From assembly GCF_000378825.1 (NCBI RefSeq), contig NZ_KB900388.1, forward strand, positions 2,797,818 through 2,861,817: a stretch of DNA of 64,000 bases, given 5' to 3'. Source of the DNA: Salinispora vitiensis. Its GTDB lineage: Bacteria; Actinomycetota; Actinomycetes; Mycobacteriales; Micromonosporaceae. The position numbers and the translations under genes were made by a program. Positions 50,023-57,237 of this stretch are shown here, piece by piece. The stretch's first letter is position 1. Each line of letters starts with the position of its first letter. The notes beneath the pieces were generated by a model. That model was not told where the DNA came from and did not search any database. It saw only the letters and a program-made list of their open reading frames with translations.

Positions 50023-51231
50023 TCAGCCCTTCCAGAGGCCGAGCATCATCGCCTCGACGGCGATCCGGGGCTTGACGTTCGCCTCGATCGCGGCCCGGCA
50101 GGCCAGGACCGCCTCCAGGCGACGCAGCGCGCCGTCGGCGTCCCACCTGCGCGCCCCCGCCTCGGCGACCGAGGCGGTGTCGGTGTGTACCGGTTCGACC
50201 GGGGCGCCCAGCGCCATCGTGAGCGCGTCCCGGTAAAAGCCGGCGAGGTCCACCAGAGCCCGGTCCAGGGCGTCCCGCTGCGCCCGGGTGGCCCGGGACT
50301 TCTGCCGCCGCTCCAGCTCCTTGACCTGCCCGGCGGCGCCGCGGAACGCGCTGGCGGCCCGCCGGCCGGTGCCGCCCGCGCCGAGGGCCGTCTCCAGGGC
50401 GGCCCGTTCGGCCGCGTCGGTGTCCGCCACCAACGCCGCGGCCTCCGCCTCGGCGGCTCCGATCAGCGCGGCGGCGGCATCGATCGCCGCGCCCACGCCG
50501 GTGAGCTGGCGGGGCACCGCGAGCACCGCTTCCCGGCGGGTACGTGCCTGCGGGTCACGGGCCAGCCGCCGGGCCCGCCCGACATGCCCCTGGGCCGCGG
50601 CTGCCGCCCAGCTCGCGACGTCGGGCTCGACGCCGTCGCGCCGAACGAGCACCTCGGCAACCGCCGCCGGTGCGGGCTGCCGCAGGGGTACGACCCGGCA
50701 GCGCGACCGGATGGTCACCGAGATGTCGTCGGGGTGGATGGACGGCGCGCAGAGCAGGAAGACCGTTCGCGGGGGTGGCTCCTCCACCGCCTTCAACAGG
50801 GCGTTGCCGGCGGCCTCGGTGAGGCGGTCCGCGTCCTCGATGACCACCACCTGCCACCGCCCGCCGGAGGGGGTACTGGCGGCACGAAGCACCAGGGCGC
50901 GCATCTCGGTGACGCCGATCGAGAGCCCCTCCGGTACCACCAGCCGGACATCGGCGTGAGTGCCGGCCATCGTTGTGTGGCAGCCGGGGCAGGTGCCGCA
51001 TCCGCTGCCGTCCCCGCACTGGAGGGCGGCGGCGAAGGCTCGCGCGGCGACCGACCGGCCTGACCCGGGCGGCCCGGTGAAGATCCAGGCGTGCGTCATC
51101 CCCGCCCCCGGTTCGCGCTCCGCCGGGCCGGGCGGCCCGGCACGGAGCACGGCGGCGGCGTCCGCTGCGGCCCGCCGCAGCACGTCCACCGCCTCGTCCT
51201 GGCCGACCAGGTCGGCGAAGACGTCTGGCAT
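50023..51231 (-). CDS. holB: DNA polymerase III subunit delta'
   Basis: This 402-residue AAA+ clamp-loader subunit has a P-loop-like GPPGSGRS near 53-60, a zinc module CGDGSGCGTCPGC, VVVIEDADRLTEAAGNALLK near 130, and the SRC motif in TIRSRCRVVPL near 173. It loads the beta clamp with the tau/gamma and delta subunits. It overlaps the Tmk fusion stop, so both are co-transcribed, as is usual for tmk-holB. Confidence 0.93.
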   Translation of the reverse strand: MPDVFADLVGQDEAVDVLRRAAADAAAVLRAGPPGPAEREPGAGMTHAWIFTGPPGSGRSVAARAFAAALQCGDGSGCGTCPGCHTTMAGTHADVRLVVPEGLSIGVTEMRALVLRAASTPSGGRWQVVVIEDADRLTEAAGNALLKAVEEPPPRTVFLLCAPSIHPDDISVTIRSRCRVVPLRQPAPAAVAEVLVRRDGVEPDVASWAAAAAQGHVGRARRLARDPQARTRREAVLAVPRQLTGVGAAIDAAAALIGAAEAEAAALVADTDAAERAALETALGAGGTGRRAASAFRGAAGQVKELERRQKSRATRAQRDALDRALVDLAGFYRDALTMALGAPVEPVHTDTASVAEAGARRWDADGALRRLEAVLACRAAIEANVKPRIAVEAMMLGLWKG

Positions 51232-53579
51232 CAGCTCCGACGCTCCATCGTCACCAGCTTCGGGTCGGATAACTCGGAGTGGACCGTGGTGTCCGGCCCG
51301 CTCCCCGCCGGCGGATGCGGTCCGCCCGCCGGTGGATGCGGCCCGCCCGCCGCGGGTGCGTTCGCCGCCGGCCCACCACTCGCCGCCGGCCCGCCGCTCG
51401 ACGCCGGCGGGTGCGGCCCGTCGGCCTGAGCGCCGAGCAGCTCGCCGACCCGCCGAGCCACCTCGTCGGCGATCTCGTCGGTCGACCGGGCGGCGTCCAG
51501 CACCAGGTAGCGCTTCGGATCGGCGGCGGCGAGGTCGAGGAACGCGTGCCGGACCCGTTCGTGGAAGCTGACCGACTCGGCCTCCAGGTGGTCGGGGGCC
51601 CCACTCCGGGCCGCCACCCGGGACAGCCCGGCACGCGGATCAATGTCCAGGAGCACCACCAGGTCAGGCTTGAGCCCACCGGTGGCCCAGGAGGAGAGCC
51701 AGGAGACCTCGTCAACGGGGAGCGTCCGCCCCGCGCCCTGGTAGGCCAGAGATGAGTCGATGTAACGGTCGCTGGCCACGACGGCGCCCCGGCGCAGCGC
51801 CGGCCGCACCACGGTGGCCACATGGTGGGCCCGGTCGGCGGCGTAGAGCAGCGCCTCGGCGCGGGGGGAGGGCACGTCGGAACCCGGCTGGCCGAGCAGC
51901 AGGGACCGGATTCGCTCGCCGACTCCGGTGGCGCCCGGCTCGCGGGTGATCACCACGTCCCGCCCCTGGTCCCGCAGCCGGTCGGCGAGCAGGGCGAGCT
52001 GGGTGGACTTGCCGGCTCCCTCGCCCCCCTCGAAGGCCACGAACAGCCCGGCGGAGGCGAACGGCTCAGCTGGCGTCAGCGGTCGCCCGCGTATCGAACC
52101 CCACAGGTCGGCCAGGACGGGAACGCCCTTCTTGTCGTCCATCTGCCCGAACGCGCTGATTCCGGCGAAGATGCCCGCCAGCCCCGCGGCGAGCAGCAGC
52201 AGTCGGGTGGACGAGATCGAGATCCCCAGGTTGGCGATTTCGAAGCGGCGGGATCCGCCAACCCCGGCGAGCAGGCTGCTCAACGCGATGGCCATGATCA
52301 GCACCAGCCGGGTACCGATCTGCACCACCGCGAAGACCCGCCCCCGCACCTCGTCGGCGATCTCACCACCGAGCAGCGTGGTGCCGGCGAGGAAGGCCAT
52401 GCCGGCGCCCGCGCCGACCAGGACCGCACCGACCATCGCCATGGAGAGGTGGATGGCGAAGGCCAGGGTCATCACCGCGGCGCTGGCGAGCACGATGCTC
52501 ATGCCGAACCAGCGCCGCCGGGACATCTCCTTGACGATCATCGGACCGAGCCCGATGCCGATCGACAGGCCGATGAAGATGGCTCCGAACAGCAGGTAGA
52601 AGGCGGCGTCACCGGCACCGAGCGAGTTGGCGAAGAAGCGGGCCGTGCCGATCACGATGCCACCGCCGGCGAAGGCACCGAAGATGCCCAACACCAGACC
52701 CCGGACCAGCGGGGTCTGGCCGATGAACCGCCAGCCGTCCTTGAACTGGCGCAGCATGCTCTGCTCGGTCTGGTCCCGCTCGGCGGCGGGGCCCTGGCTG
52801 ATCTCCCGGATGCCGTACGCGACCACCACGGCGATGGCCAGCCGGGAGAGCGCGTTGAACCAGAGCGCGAGCTGGGCCGGCTCGGCCCAGTCCGGAGCGG
52901 CACCACCGGTGGCGGCCCGGACCACGCCGTCCAGCGCGGCGAGGACAGTCGCCGCGACGACCGGGGTGAGGCCGTACGTGGTGATCAGCGAAAGCTGGTT
53001 GGCCGCTTCGAGCCGGGCCCGCGGGATCAGGTTCGGGACCGCGGCCTCCTTGGCCGGAATCCAGAGCAGGGTGATCGACTCGATCAGGAACGTGGCGATC
53101 GTGGCCCACCCGACCGCCACCGCGCCGCTCGCGCCCAGGACGGCGACCAGTGGGATCGAGGCGAAGAGCAGGAACCGCAGCAGGTCGCAGATGACCATCG
53201 TCCAGCGGCGGTCGAACCGGTCGGCGAAGACGCCGGCGATCGGCCCGAGGACCAGCGCCGGCAGCAGCCGGATCGCGATGACCGTGCCGAAGGCCGCGCC
53301 CTTGGCGGTGCTCCCCTCCACCTGGGAGGCGGCGAAGACGGAGGTGGCGAGCAGGCCGAACCAGTCACCGAAGGAGGCGGCGCCGAGCACGATCCAGAGC
53401 CGCCGGAACGGGCGGATGCGCAGGACTGAGCGGATCGCGGCGTAGCCCGAGTGGTCGGGCTGGCTGGCCGGCGCCGCGGTACCGGACGGGCCCGCCGGTC
53501 CGGACTGGGCGGCGGGTGACGAGCCGTTGGCCGACTCGCCGTTCTGCTGGCTTTTGATGGCCGTACCTCCACGTCGCAA
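51231..53579 (-). CDS. tmk: MFS transporter fused to thymidylate kinase
   Basis: This 782-residue fusion has an N-terminal 12-helix major facilitator (about 50-490: AIRLLPALVLGPIAGVFADR, motif-A-like) and a C-terminal dTMP kinase (about 510-710): P-loop FEGGEGAGKST near 520, ITREPGATGVG, DRYIDSSLAYQGAGR near 612 and the lid region. The last 60 residues are repeats like GGPHPPA, low complexity. It makes dTDP from dTMP; the transporter's cargo is unknown. The start is uncertain: TTG 53579 is the only in-frame start codon nearby, while GGAGG sits 7 nt before an ATC codon. It overlaps holB. Confidence 0.9.
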   Translation of the reverse strand: MRRGGTAIKSQQNGESANGSSPAAQSGPAGPSGTAAPASQPDHSGYAAIRSVLRIRPFRRLWIVLGAASFGDWFGLLATSVFAASQVEGSTAKGAAFGTVIAIRLLPALVLGPIAGVFADRFDRRWTMVICDLLRFLLFASIPLVAVLGASGAVAVGWATIATFLIESITLLWIPAKEAAVPNLIPRARLEAANQLSLITTYGLTPVVAATVLAALDGVVRAATGGAAPDWAEPAQLALWFNALSRLAIAVVVAYGIREISQGPAAERDQTEQSMLRQFKDGWRFIGQTPLVRGLVLGIFGAFAGGGIVIGTARFFANSLGAGDAAFYLLFGAIFIGLSIGIGLGPMIVKEMSRRRWFGMSIVLASAAVMTLAFAIHLSMAMVGAVLVGAGAGMAFLAGTTLLGGEIADEVRGRVFAVVQIGTRLVLIMAIALSSLLAGVGGSRRFEIANLGISISSTRLLLLAAGLAGIFAGISAFGQMDDKKGVPVLADLWGSIRGRPLTPAEPFASAGLFVAFEGGEGAGKSTQLALLADRLRDQGRDVVITREPGATGVGERIRSLLLGQPGSDVPSPRAEALLYAADRAHHVATVVRPALRRGAVVASDRYIDSSLAYQGAGRTLPVDEVSWLSSWATGGLKPDLVVLLDIDPRAGLSRVAARSGAPDHLEAESVSFHERVRHAFLDLAAADPKRYLVLDAARSTDEIADEVARRVGELLGAQADGPHPPASSGGPAASGGPAANAPAAGGPHPPAGGPHPPAGSGPDTTVHSELSDPKLVTMERRS

Positions 53580-53730
53580 CCCGTTACCGGGCGGTCTCGG
53601 TGCAACACTCTAGCCCCGGACCGATGGCATCCCGCCATGACATTCCCCTGCTCGCCGAGCCTAGGCGGGGGGGTCCACCGCCCGCAGCCCCGCCCGAGGC
53701 GAGGTGCTTGGGCGTCGACCCCGGTCCGGC

Positions 53731-53736
53731 TAGCGT
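53731..53736 (+). promoter_or_regulatory. -10 element TAGCGT of the PLP-enzyme gene
   Basis: TAGCGT ends 7 nt before GTG 53744, consistent with a leaderless transcript. No ribosome binding site precedes the GTG. Confidence 0.5.
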
Positions 53737-53743
53737 GCACCAC

Positions 53744-54952
53744 GTGGCCCCCGACACCGCGGAACTGCGTGCCCGACTCGACCGCGCGACCGCCCGCCTC
53801 GACCCGCCGTACGCGGTGGTTGATCTCCGGGCGTTCGACGCCAACGCCACCGCCCTCGCCGAGCGCGCCCGCGGTAAGCCGGTCCGCCTGGCCAGCAAGT
53901 CGGTACGCTGCCGGACGCTGATCTCCCGGGCCCTGGCCACCCCCGGCTGGGCGGGTGTGCTGGCGTTCACCCTCGCCGAGGCACTCTGGCTGGTCCGCTG
54001 CGGGGTCACCGACGACGTGGTGGTGGCCTACCCCGCGACCGACCGGGCCGCGCTCGCCGAACTGGCCAGTGATCCGACGCTCGCCGCCGCGGTGACCCTG
54101 ATGATCGACGATCCCGCCCAGCTCGATCTGGTGGACGCCGTTCGCGCCCCAGGTCACCGGCCCGAGCTGCGGGTCTGCCTGGACCTGGACGCCTCCTGGC
54201 GACCGCTGGGCGGGCGGCTGCACCTCGGGGTGCGCCGCTCCCCCGTACATGATCCACGGGCGGCCGGTGCGCTCGCCGCCGCCGTCGCCGCCCGACCCGG
54301 GTTCCGGCTGGTCGGACTGATGGCGTACGAGGCGCAGATCGCCGGGATGGGCGACGCGCCGCCGGGGCGGGCGCTGCTCGGCGCGGCGATCCGACTGGTT
54401 CAGCGCGGGTCGTACCGGGAGTTGCTGGCCCGCCGGAGTGCGGCGGTGGCGGCGGTCCGCGAGCACGCGGAGCTGGAGTTCGTCAACGGTGGTGGCACCG
54501 GCAGCCTGGCCGCCACCAGCGCCGACCCCGCGGTCACCGAGGTCGCCGCGGGCTCCGGGCTGTACGGGCCGACGCTCTTCGACACCTACCGGGCCTGGCG
54601 CCCGACCCCCGCCGCCTTCTTCGCCTGCGCGGTGGCGCGCCGGCCGGCGCCGGGCTACGCCACCGTGCTCGGCGGCGGCTGGATCGCCTCCGGGCCGGCC
54701 GAACGCAGTCGCCTCCCCCGCCCGGTCCTCCCGGCCGGCCTCCGGTTGGTCGGCGCGGAGGGCGCCGGTGAGGTGCAGACTCCGCTGACCGGCCGGGGAG
54801 CCGACACGCTTCGGATCGGCGACCGGGTCTGGTTCCGGCACGCCAAGGCCGGCGAGCTCGCCGAGCACGTCAACGAGCTCCACCTGGTGGAGACGGAGAC
54901 CGTCGCAGCGGCCGCCGCCACCTACCGCGGTGAGGGGTGGGCCTTCCTCTGA
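53744..54952 (+). CDS. PLP fold-type III amino-acid deaminase/aldolase-like enzyme
   Basis: This 402-residue enzyme has the alanine-racemase N-terminal barrel: PYAVVDLRAFDANATALAER near 22-41, the PLP Lys52 in VRLASKSVRC, and LVGLMAYEAQIAGM near 185. The C-terminal beta domain has RIGDRVWFRHAKAGELAEHV with the conserved His/Cys-Asp/Glu metal or PLP-side residues of D-threonine aldolase-type enzymes. Substrate unknown. GTG 53744 with leaderless promoter was preferred to upstream starts in poor sequence. It is divergent from the Tmk fusion. Confidence 0.8.
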   Translation: MAPDTAELRARLDRATARLDPPYAVVDLRAFDANATALAERARGKPVRLASKSVRCRTLISRALATPGWAGVLAFTLAEALWLVRCGVTDDVVVAYPATDRAALAELASDPTLAAAVTLMIDDPAQLDLVDAVRAPGHRPELRVCLDLDASWRPLGGRLHLGVRRSPVHDPRAAGALAAAVAARPGFRLVGLMAYEAQIAGMGDAPPGRALLGAAIRLVQRGSYRELLARRSAAVAAVREHAELEFVNGGGTGSLAATSADPAVTEVAAGSGLYGPTLFDTYRAWRPTPAAFFACAVARRPAPGYATVLGGGWIASGPAERSRLPRPVLPAGLRLVGAEGAGEVQTPLTGRGADTLRIGDRVWFRHAKAGELAEHVNELHLVETETVAAAAATYRGEGWAFL

Positions 54953-54960
54953 GGACCCAC

Positions 54961-55013
54961 CCCGGACGTCCGGGGCCGGAGCCCGCCGGCCGGACCGGTT
55001 TGGGACGTCCGGG
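54961..55013. terminator. Hairpin terminator between convergent genes
   Basis: CCCGGACGTCC (54961-54971) pairs with GGACGTCCGGG (55003-55013), and flanking ACCC (54955-54958) and GGGT (55015-55018) can extend it. The palindrome CCCCGGACGTCCGGGG at 54960 offers an alternative shorter hairpin. Confidence 0.65.
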
Positions 55014-55027
55014 CGGGTGAACACCGA

Positions 55028-55699
55028 TCAGGCTGGCTGGACGACCTCCACCGGCCGGTCCACGCCCCCCCGAGCGTCGAGCTGGCGGTACAGGTACTCC
55101 CGAATCAACGCCTTCGCCTCGACGAGCACCCGGTCATCGCCCTCCTGCCGCCGGCGGAACGCCAGCTGGATGAGCGCATCAGCACCCTCGACCGCGATCT
55201 CGAGGTGGAACTGGAGCTCCGGGACGTCGGTGAGTCCGAAGCGCTCGGTGAGGACCCGGGCGAGTTGATCCGCGATCACCCCGTTGTTGTCCCGCTGCTC
55301 ATCGAGCAGGTGCAGGTCGACCACGTCGCCGAAGTGCAGGGTACGGAACCCGGGAACGGTGCGGTGCATCGTGATGTACTCGTCGATCGCCGCGTCGACC
55401 CCGTCCCACCAGTGGGTCAGGTCATCCGAGGCGAACCTCTCGTCGAGCCGCTGGAGATAGGACTCCATCGTGCGCAGGGTCAACGCCTGCACGATTGCCC
55501 GTTTGTCCGGAAAGAACTGGTAGACCGACCCGATCGCCACCTCGGCGCGCTCGGCGAGCAGCGTCGTGGTCAGCCCCTCGTACCCCACCTCGTCGACGAG
55601 CTCCGCACAGGCGTCCAGCATTCGCTGGACCCGAGCGACACTTCGACCCTGCACCGGTACGCGGCGCAGCGGCCCGGTCGTGGCGGCTGGTGTGGACAC
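55028..55699 (-). CDS. TetR-family transcriptional regulator
   Basis: This 223-residue regulator has an N-terminal TetR DNA-binding domain: RSVARVQRMLDACAELVDEV, the HTH LTTTLLAERAEVAIGSVYQF, and FPDKRAIVQAL. The C-terminal ligand domain (about 75-223) is helical and acidic. It is divergent from the lactone oxidase gene, whose upstream region holds two palindromes, so it probably regulates that gene and itself. GTG start at 55699. Confidence 0.88.
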   Translation of the reverse strand: MSTPAATTGPLRRVPVQGRSVARVQRMLDACAELVDEVGYEGLTTTLLAERAEVAIGSVYQFFPDKRAIVQALTLRTMESYLQRLDERFASDDLTHWWDGVDAAIDEYITMHRTVPGFRTLHFGDVVDLHLLDEQRDNNGVIADQLARVLTERFGLTDVPELQFHLEIAVEGADALIQLAFRRRQEGDDRVLVEAKALIREYLYRQLDARGGVDRPVEVVQPA

Positions 55700-55737
55700 T
55701 CGCCACCCCCCTTCGACGGAAGAACATATATCTGCAC

Positions 55738-55753
55738 GTCACGAGTCCGTGAC
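55738..55753. promoter_or_regulatory. Palindrome GTCACG-AGTC-CGTGAC, TetR operator candidate
   Basis: This 16-bp perfect inverted repeat lies 39 nt from the TetR start and 93 nt from the oxidase start, in the divergent promoter region. Confidence 0.5.
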
Positions 55754-55811
55754 TACCGGTACAACGAGCGGAACTCGATTACGGTATTTACCAGGCACAA
55801 CGTTCCTGATA

Positions 55812-55824
55812 TGAAGTCACTTCA
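55812..55824. promoter_or_regulatory. Palindrome TGAAGT-C-ACTTCA before the oxidase
   Basis: This 13-bp perfect palindrome ends 22 nt before the oxidase ATG and directly upstream of its ribosome binding site GAGGAG. It could be a second operator or a leader hairpin. Confidence 0.4.
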
Positions 55825-55845
55825 CATTCATTTCGAGGAGCGTCC

Positions 55846-57159
55846 ATGGCCGCTACCGCAAGCTCCGTCAGCGCCTGGTCCAACTGGGCCGGCAATCAGC
55901 GTGGCACCGCCACCAGCGTGCTCCGTCCCACGTCAAGCGCGGAAATAGCGGCGGCGGTACGGGCCGCCGTAGCGGCCGGAGAGCGGATCCGCCCAGTCGG
56001 CAGTGGCCACTCCTTCACCCCGGTCGCCCGGACCGACGGTCATCGGATGGAGCTGACGGGCCTGACCGACGAGGTACGGGTCGATCTCGATCGGCGGCTG
56101 GTCACGGTCCCCGCCGGCACCACGCTGCGCGCCCTCAACCGACTGCTCGCCGGCTACGGGCTGGCCCTGCCGAACCTGGGTGACATCGACGCGCAGACGG
56201 TAGCCGGCGCGATCTCGACCGGCACCCACGGCACCGGCGCCCAACACGGCTGTCTGTCCACCTTCGTCACCGCATTAACCATGGTCACCGGCGCCGGCGA
56301 GGTGCTGCACTGCTCCGCCGACGAGCACCCGGATGTCTTCGCCGCCGCCCGGGTCTCGCTCGGCGCGCTCGGCGTCCTAGTCGACGTCACCCTGAGCTGT
56401 GTGGACGCGTTCGTACTGCACGCACATGAGCGGCCCGCGCCGCTGGCCGCGGTGCTGGCCGAGGTACCCGAGTTGGTCGAGCGACACGACCACGTCGAGT
56501 TCTACTGGTTCCCCTACACCGATCGGGTCCAGGTCAAGAGCAACGACCGGGTGCCCGTCAACGACCGTCCGCTGCCGCACTGGCACCGCTGGCTCAACGA
56601 CGAGTTCCTCTCCAACACGGTTCTCGCCGGGGCCTGCCGGCTCGGCCGGGCCATACCGGCACTCGCCCCCGGCATCAGCTCTGTCGCCGCGCGGGTGCTC
56701 ACCGAGCGCCGCTACACCGGCCCCTCCGACGCGGTTTTCTGCAGCCCACGTCGGGTCCGCTTCGTCGAGATGGAGTACGCGCTGCCCCGCGCGGCCCTCG
56801 CCCCGGCCCTGGCCGACCTGCGCCGGATCGTGGACCGGCTGCCGGTCAAAGTCCTCTTCCCGGTCGAGGTCCGGTTCAGCGCCGCCGACGACGTCTGGCT
56901 CTCGCACGGCTACGGCCGGGACTCCGCGTACCTCGCCGTCCACCAGTACGTGGGGATGCCGTACGAGCCGTACTTCCGCGCCGTCGAAGAGCTGGCCGAA
57001 GGGCTTGGCGGCCGGCCGCACTGGGGCAAACTGCACTGGCGCGACGCGGCCTCCCTGGCCCCCGCCTATCCCAGGTGGGACAGCTTCCAGGCCGTCCGGG
57101 ACCGGCTCGACCCGCACCGGGTGTTCGCCAGCGAACACCTGTCCCGCGTCCTCGGCTGA
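55846..57159 (+). CDS. FAD-linked gulonolactone/arabinonolactone-type oxidase
   Basis: This 437-residue flavoenzyme has the PCMH FAD-binding fold: SGHSFTP near 53-59, the motif QTVAGAISTGTHGTGAQHG near 113-131 binding FAD, and an ALO-type C-terminal domain with HWGKLHW near 403 and FASEHLSRVLG at the end. It oxidises aldonolactones (L-gulono- or D-arabinono-1,4-lactone), passing electrons to oxygen or cytochrome. GAGGAG precedes ATG 55846. It is divergent from TetR. Confidence 0.88.
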   Translation: MAATASSVSAWSNWAGNQRGTATSVLRPTSSAEIAAAVRAAVAAGERIRPVGSGHSFTPVARTDGHRMELTGLTDEVRVDLDRRLVTVPAGTTLRALNRLLAGYGLALPNLGDIDAQTVAGAISTGTHGTGAQHGCLSTFVTALTMVTGAGEVLHCSADEHPDVFAAARVSLGALGVLVDVTLSCVDAFVLHAHERPAPLAAVLAEVPELVERHDHVEFYWFPYTDRVQVKSNDRVPVNDRPLPHWHRWLNDEFLSNTVLAGACRLGRAIPALAPGISSVAARVLTERRYTGPSDAVFCSPRRVRFVEMEYALPRAALAPALADLRRIVDRLPVKVLFPVEVRFSAADDVWLSHGYGRDSAYLAVHQYVGMPYEPYFRAVEELAEGLGGRPHWGKLHWRDAASLAPAYPRWDSFQAVRDRLDPHRVFASEHLSRVLG

Positions 57160-57237
57160 CGCGCCCCGGATCGTCCGGCCGCGGCTGGCGCAGCCCCGGC
57201 CCGTCCCGCCGCGGCTGACCGCAGGCCGGCGGATTCG

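Noticed and set aside
51822..53429. 535-codon frame antisense to the MFS-Tmk gene
   Set aside because: Low-complexity His/Asp/Gly/Arg translation opposite a well-supported gene.
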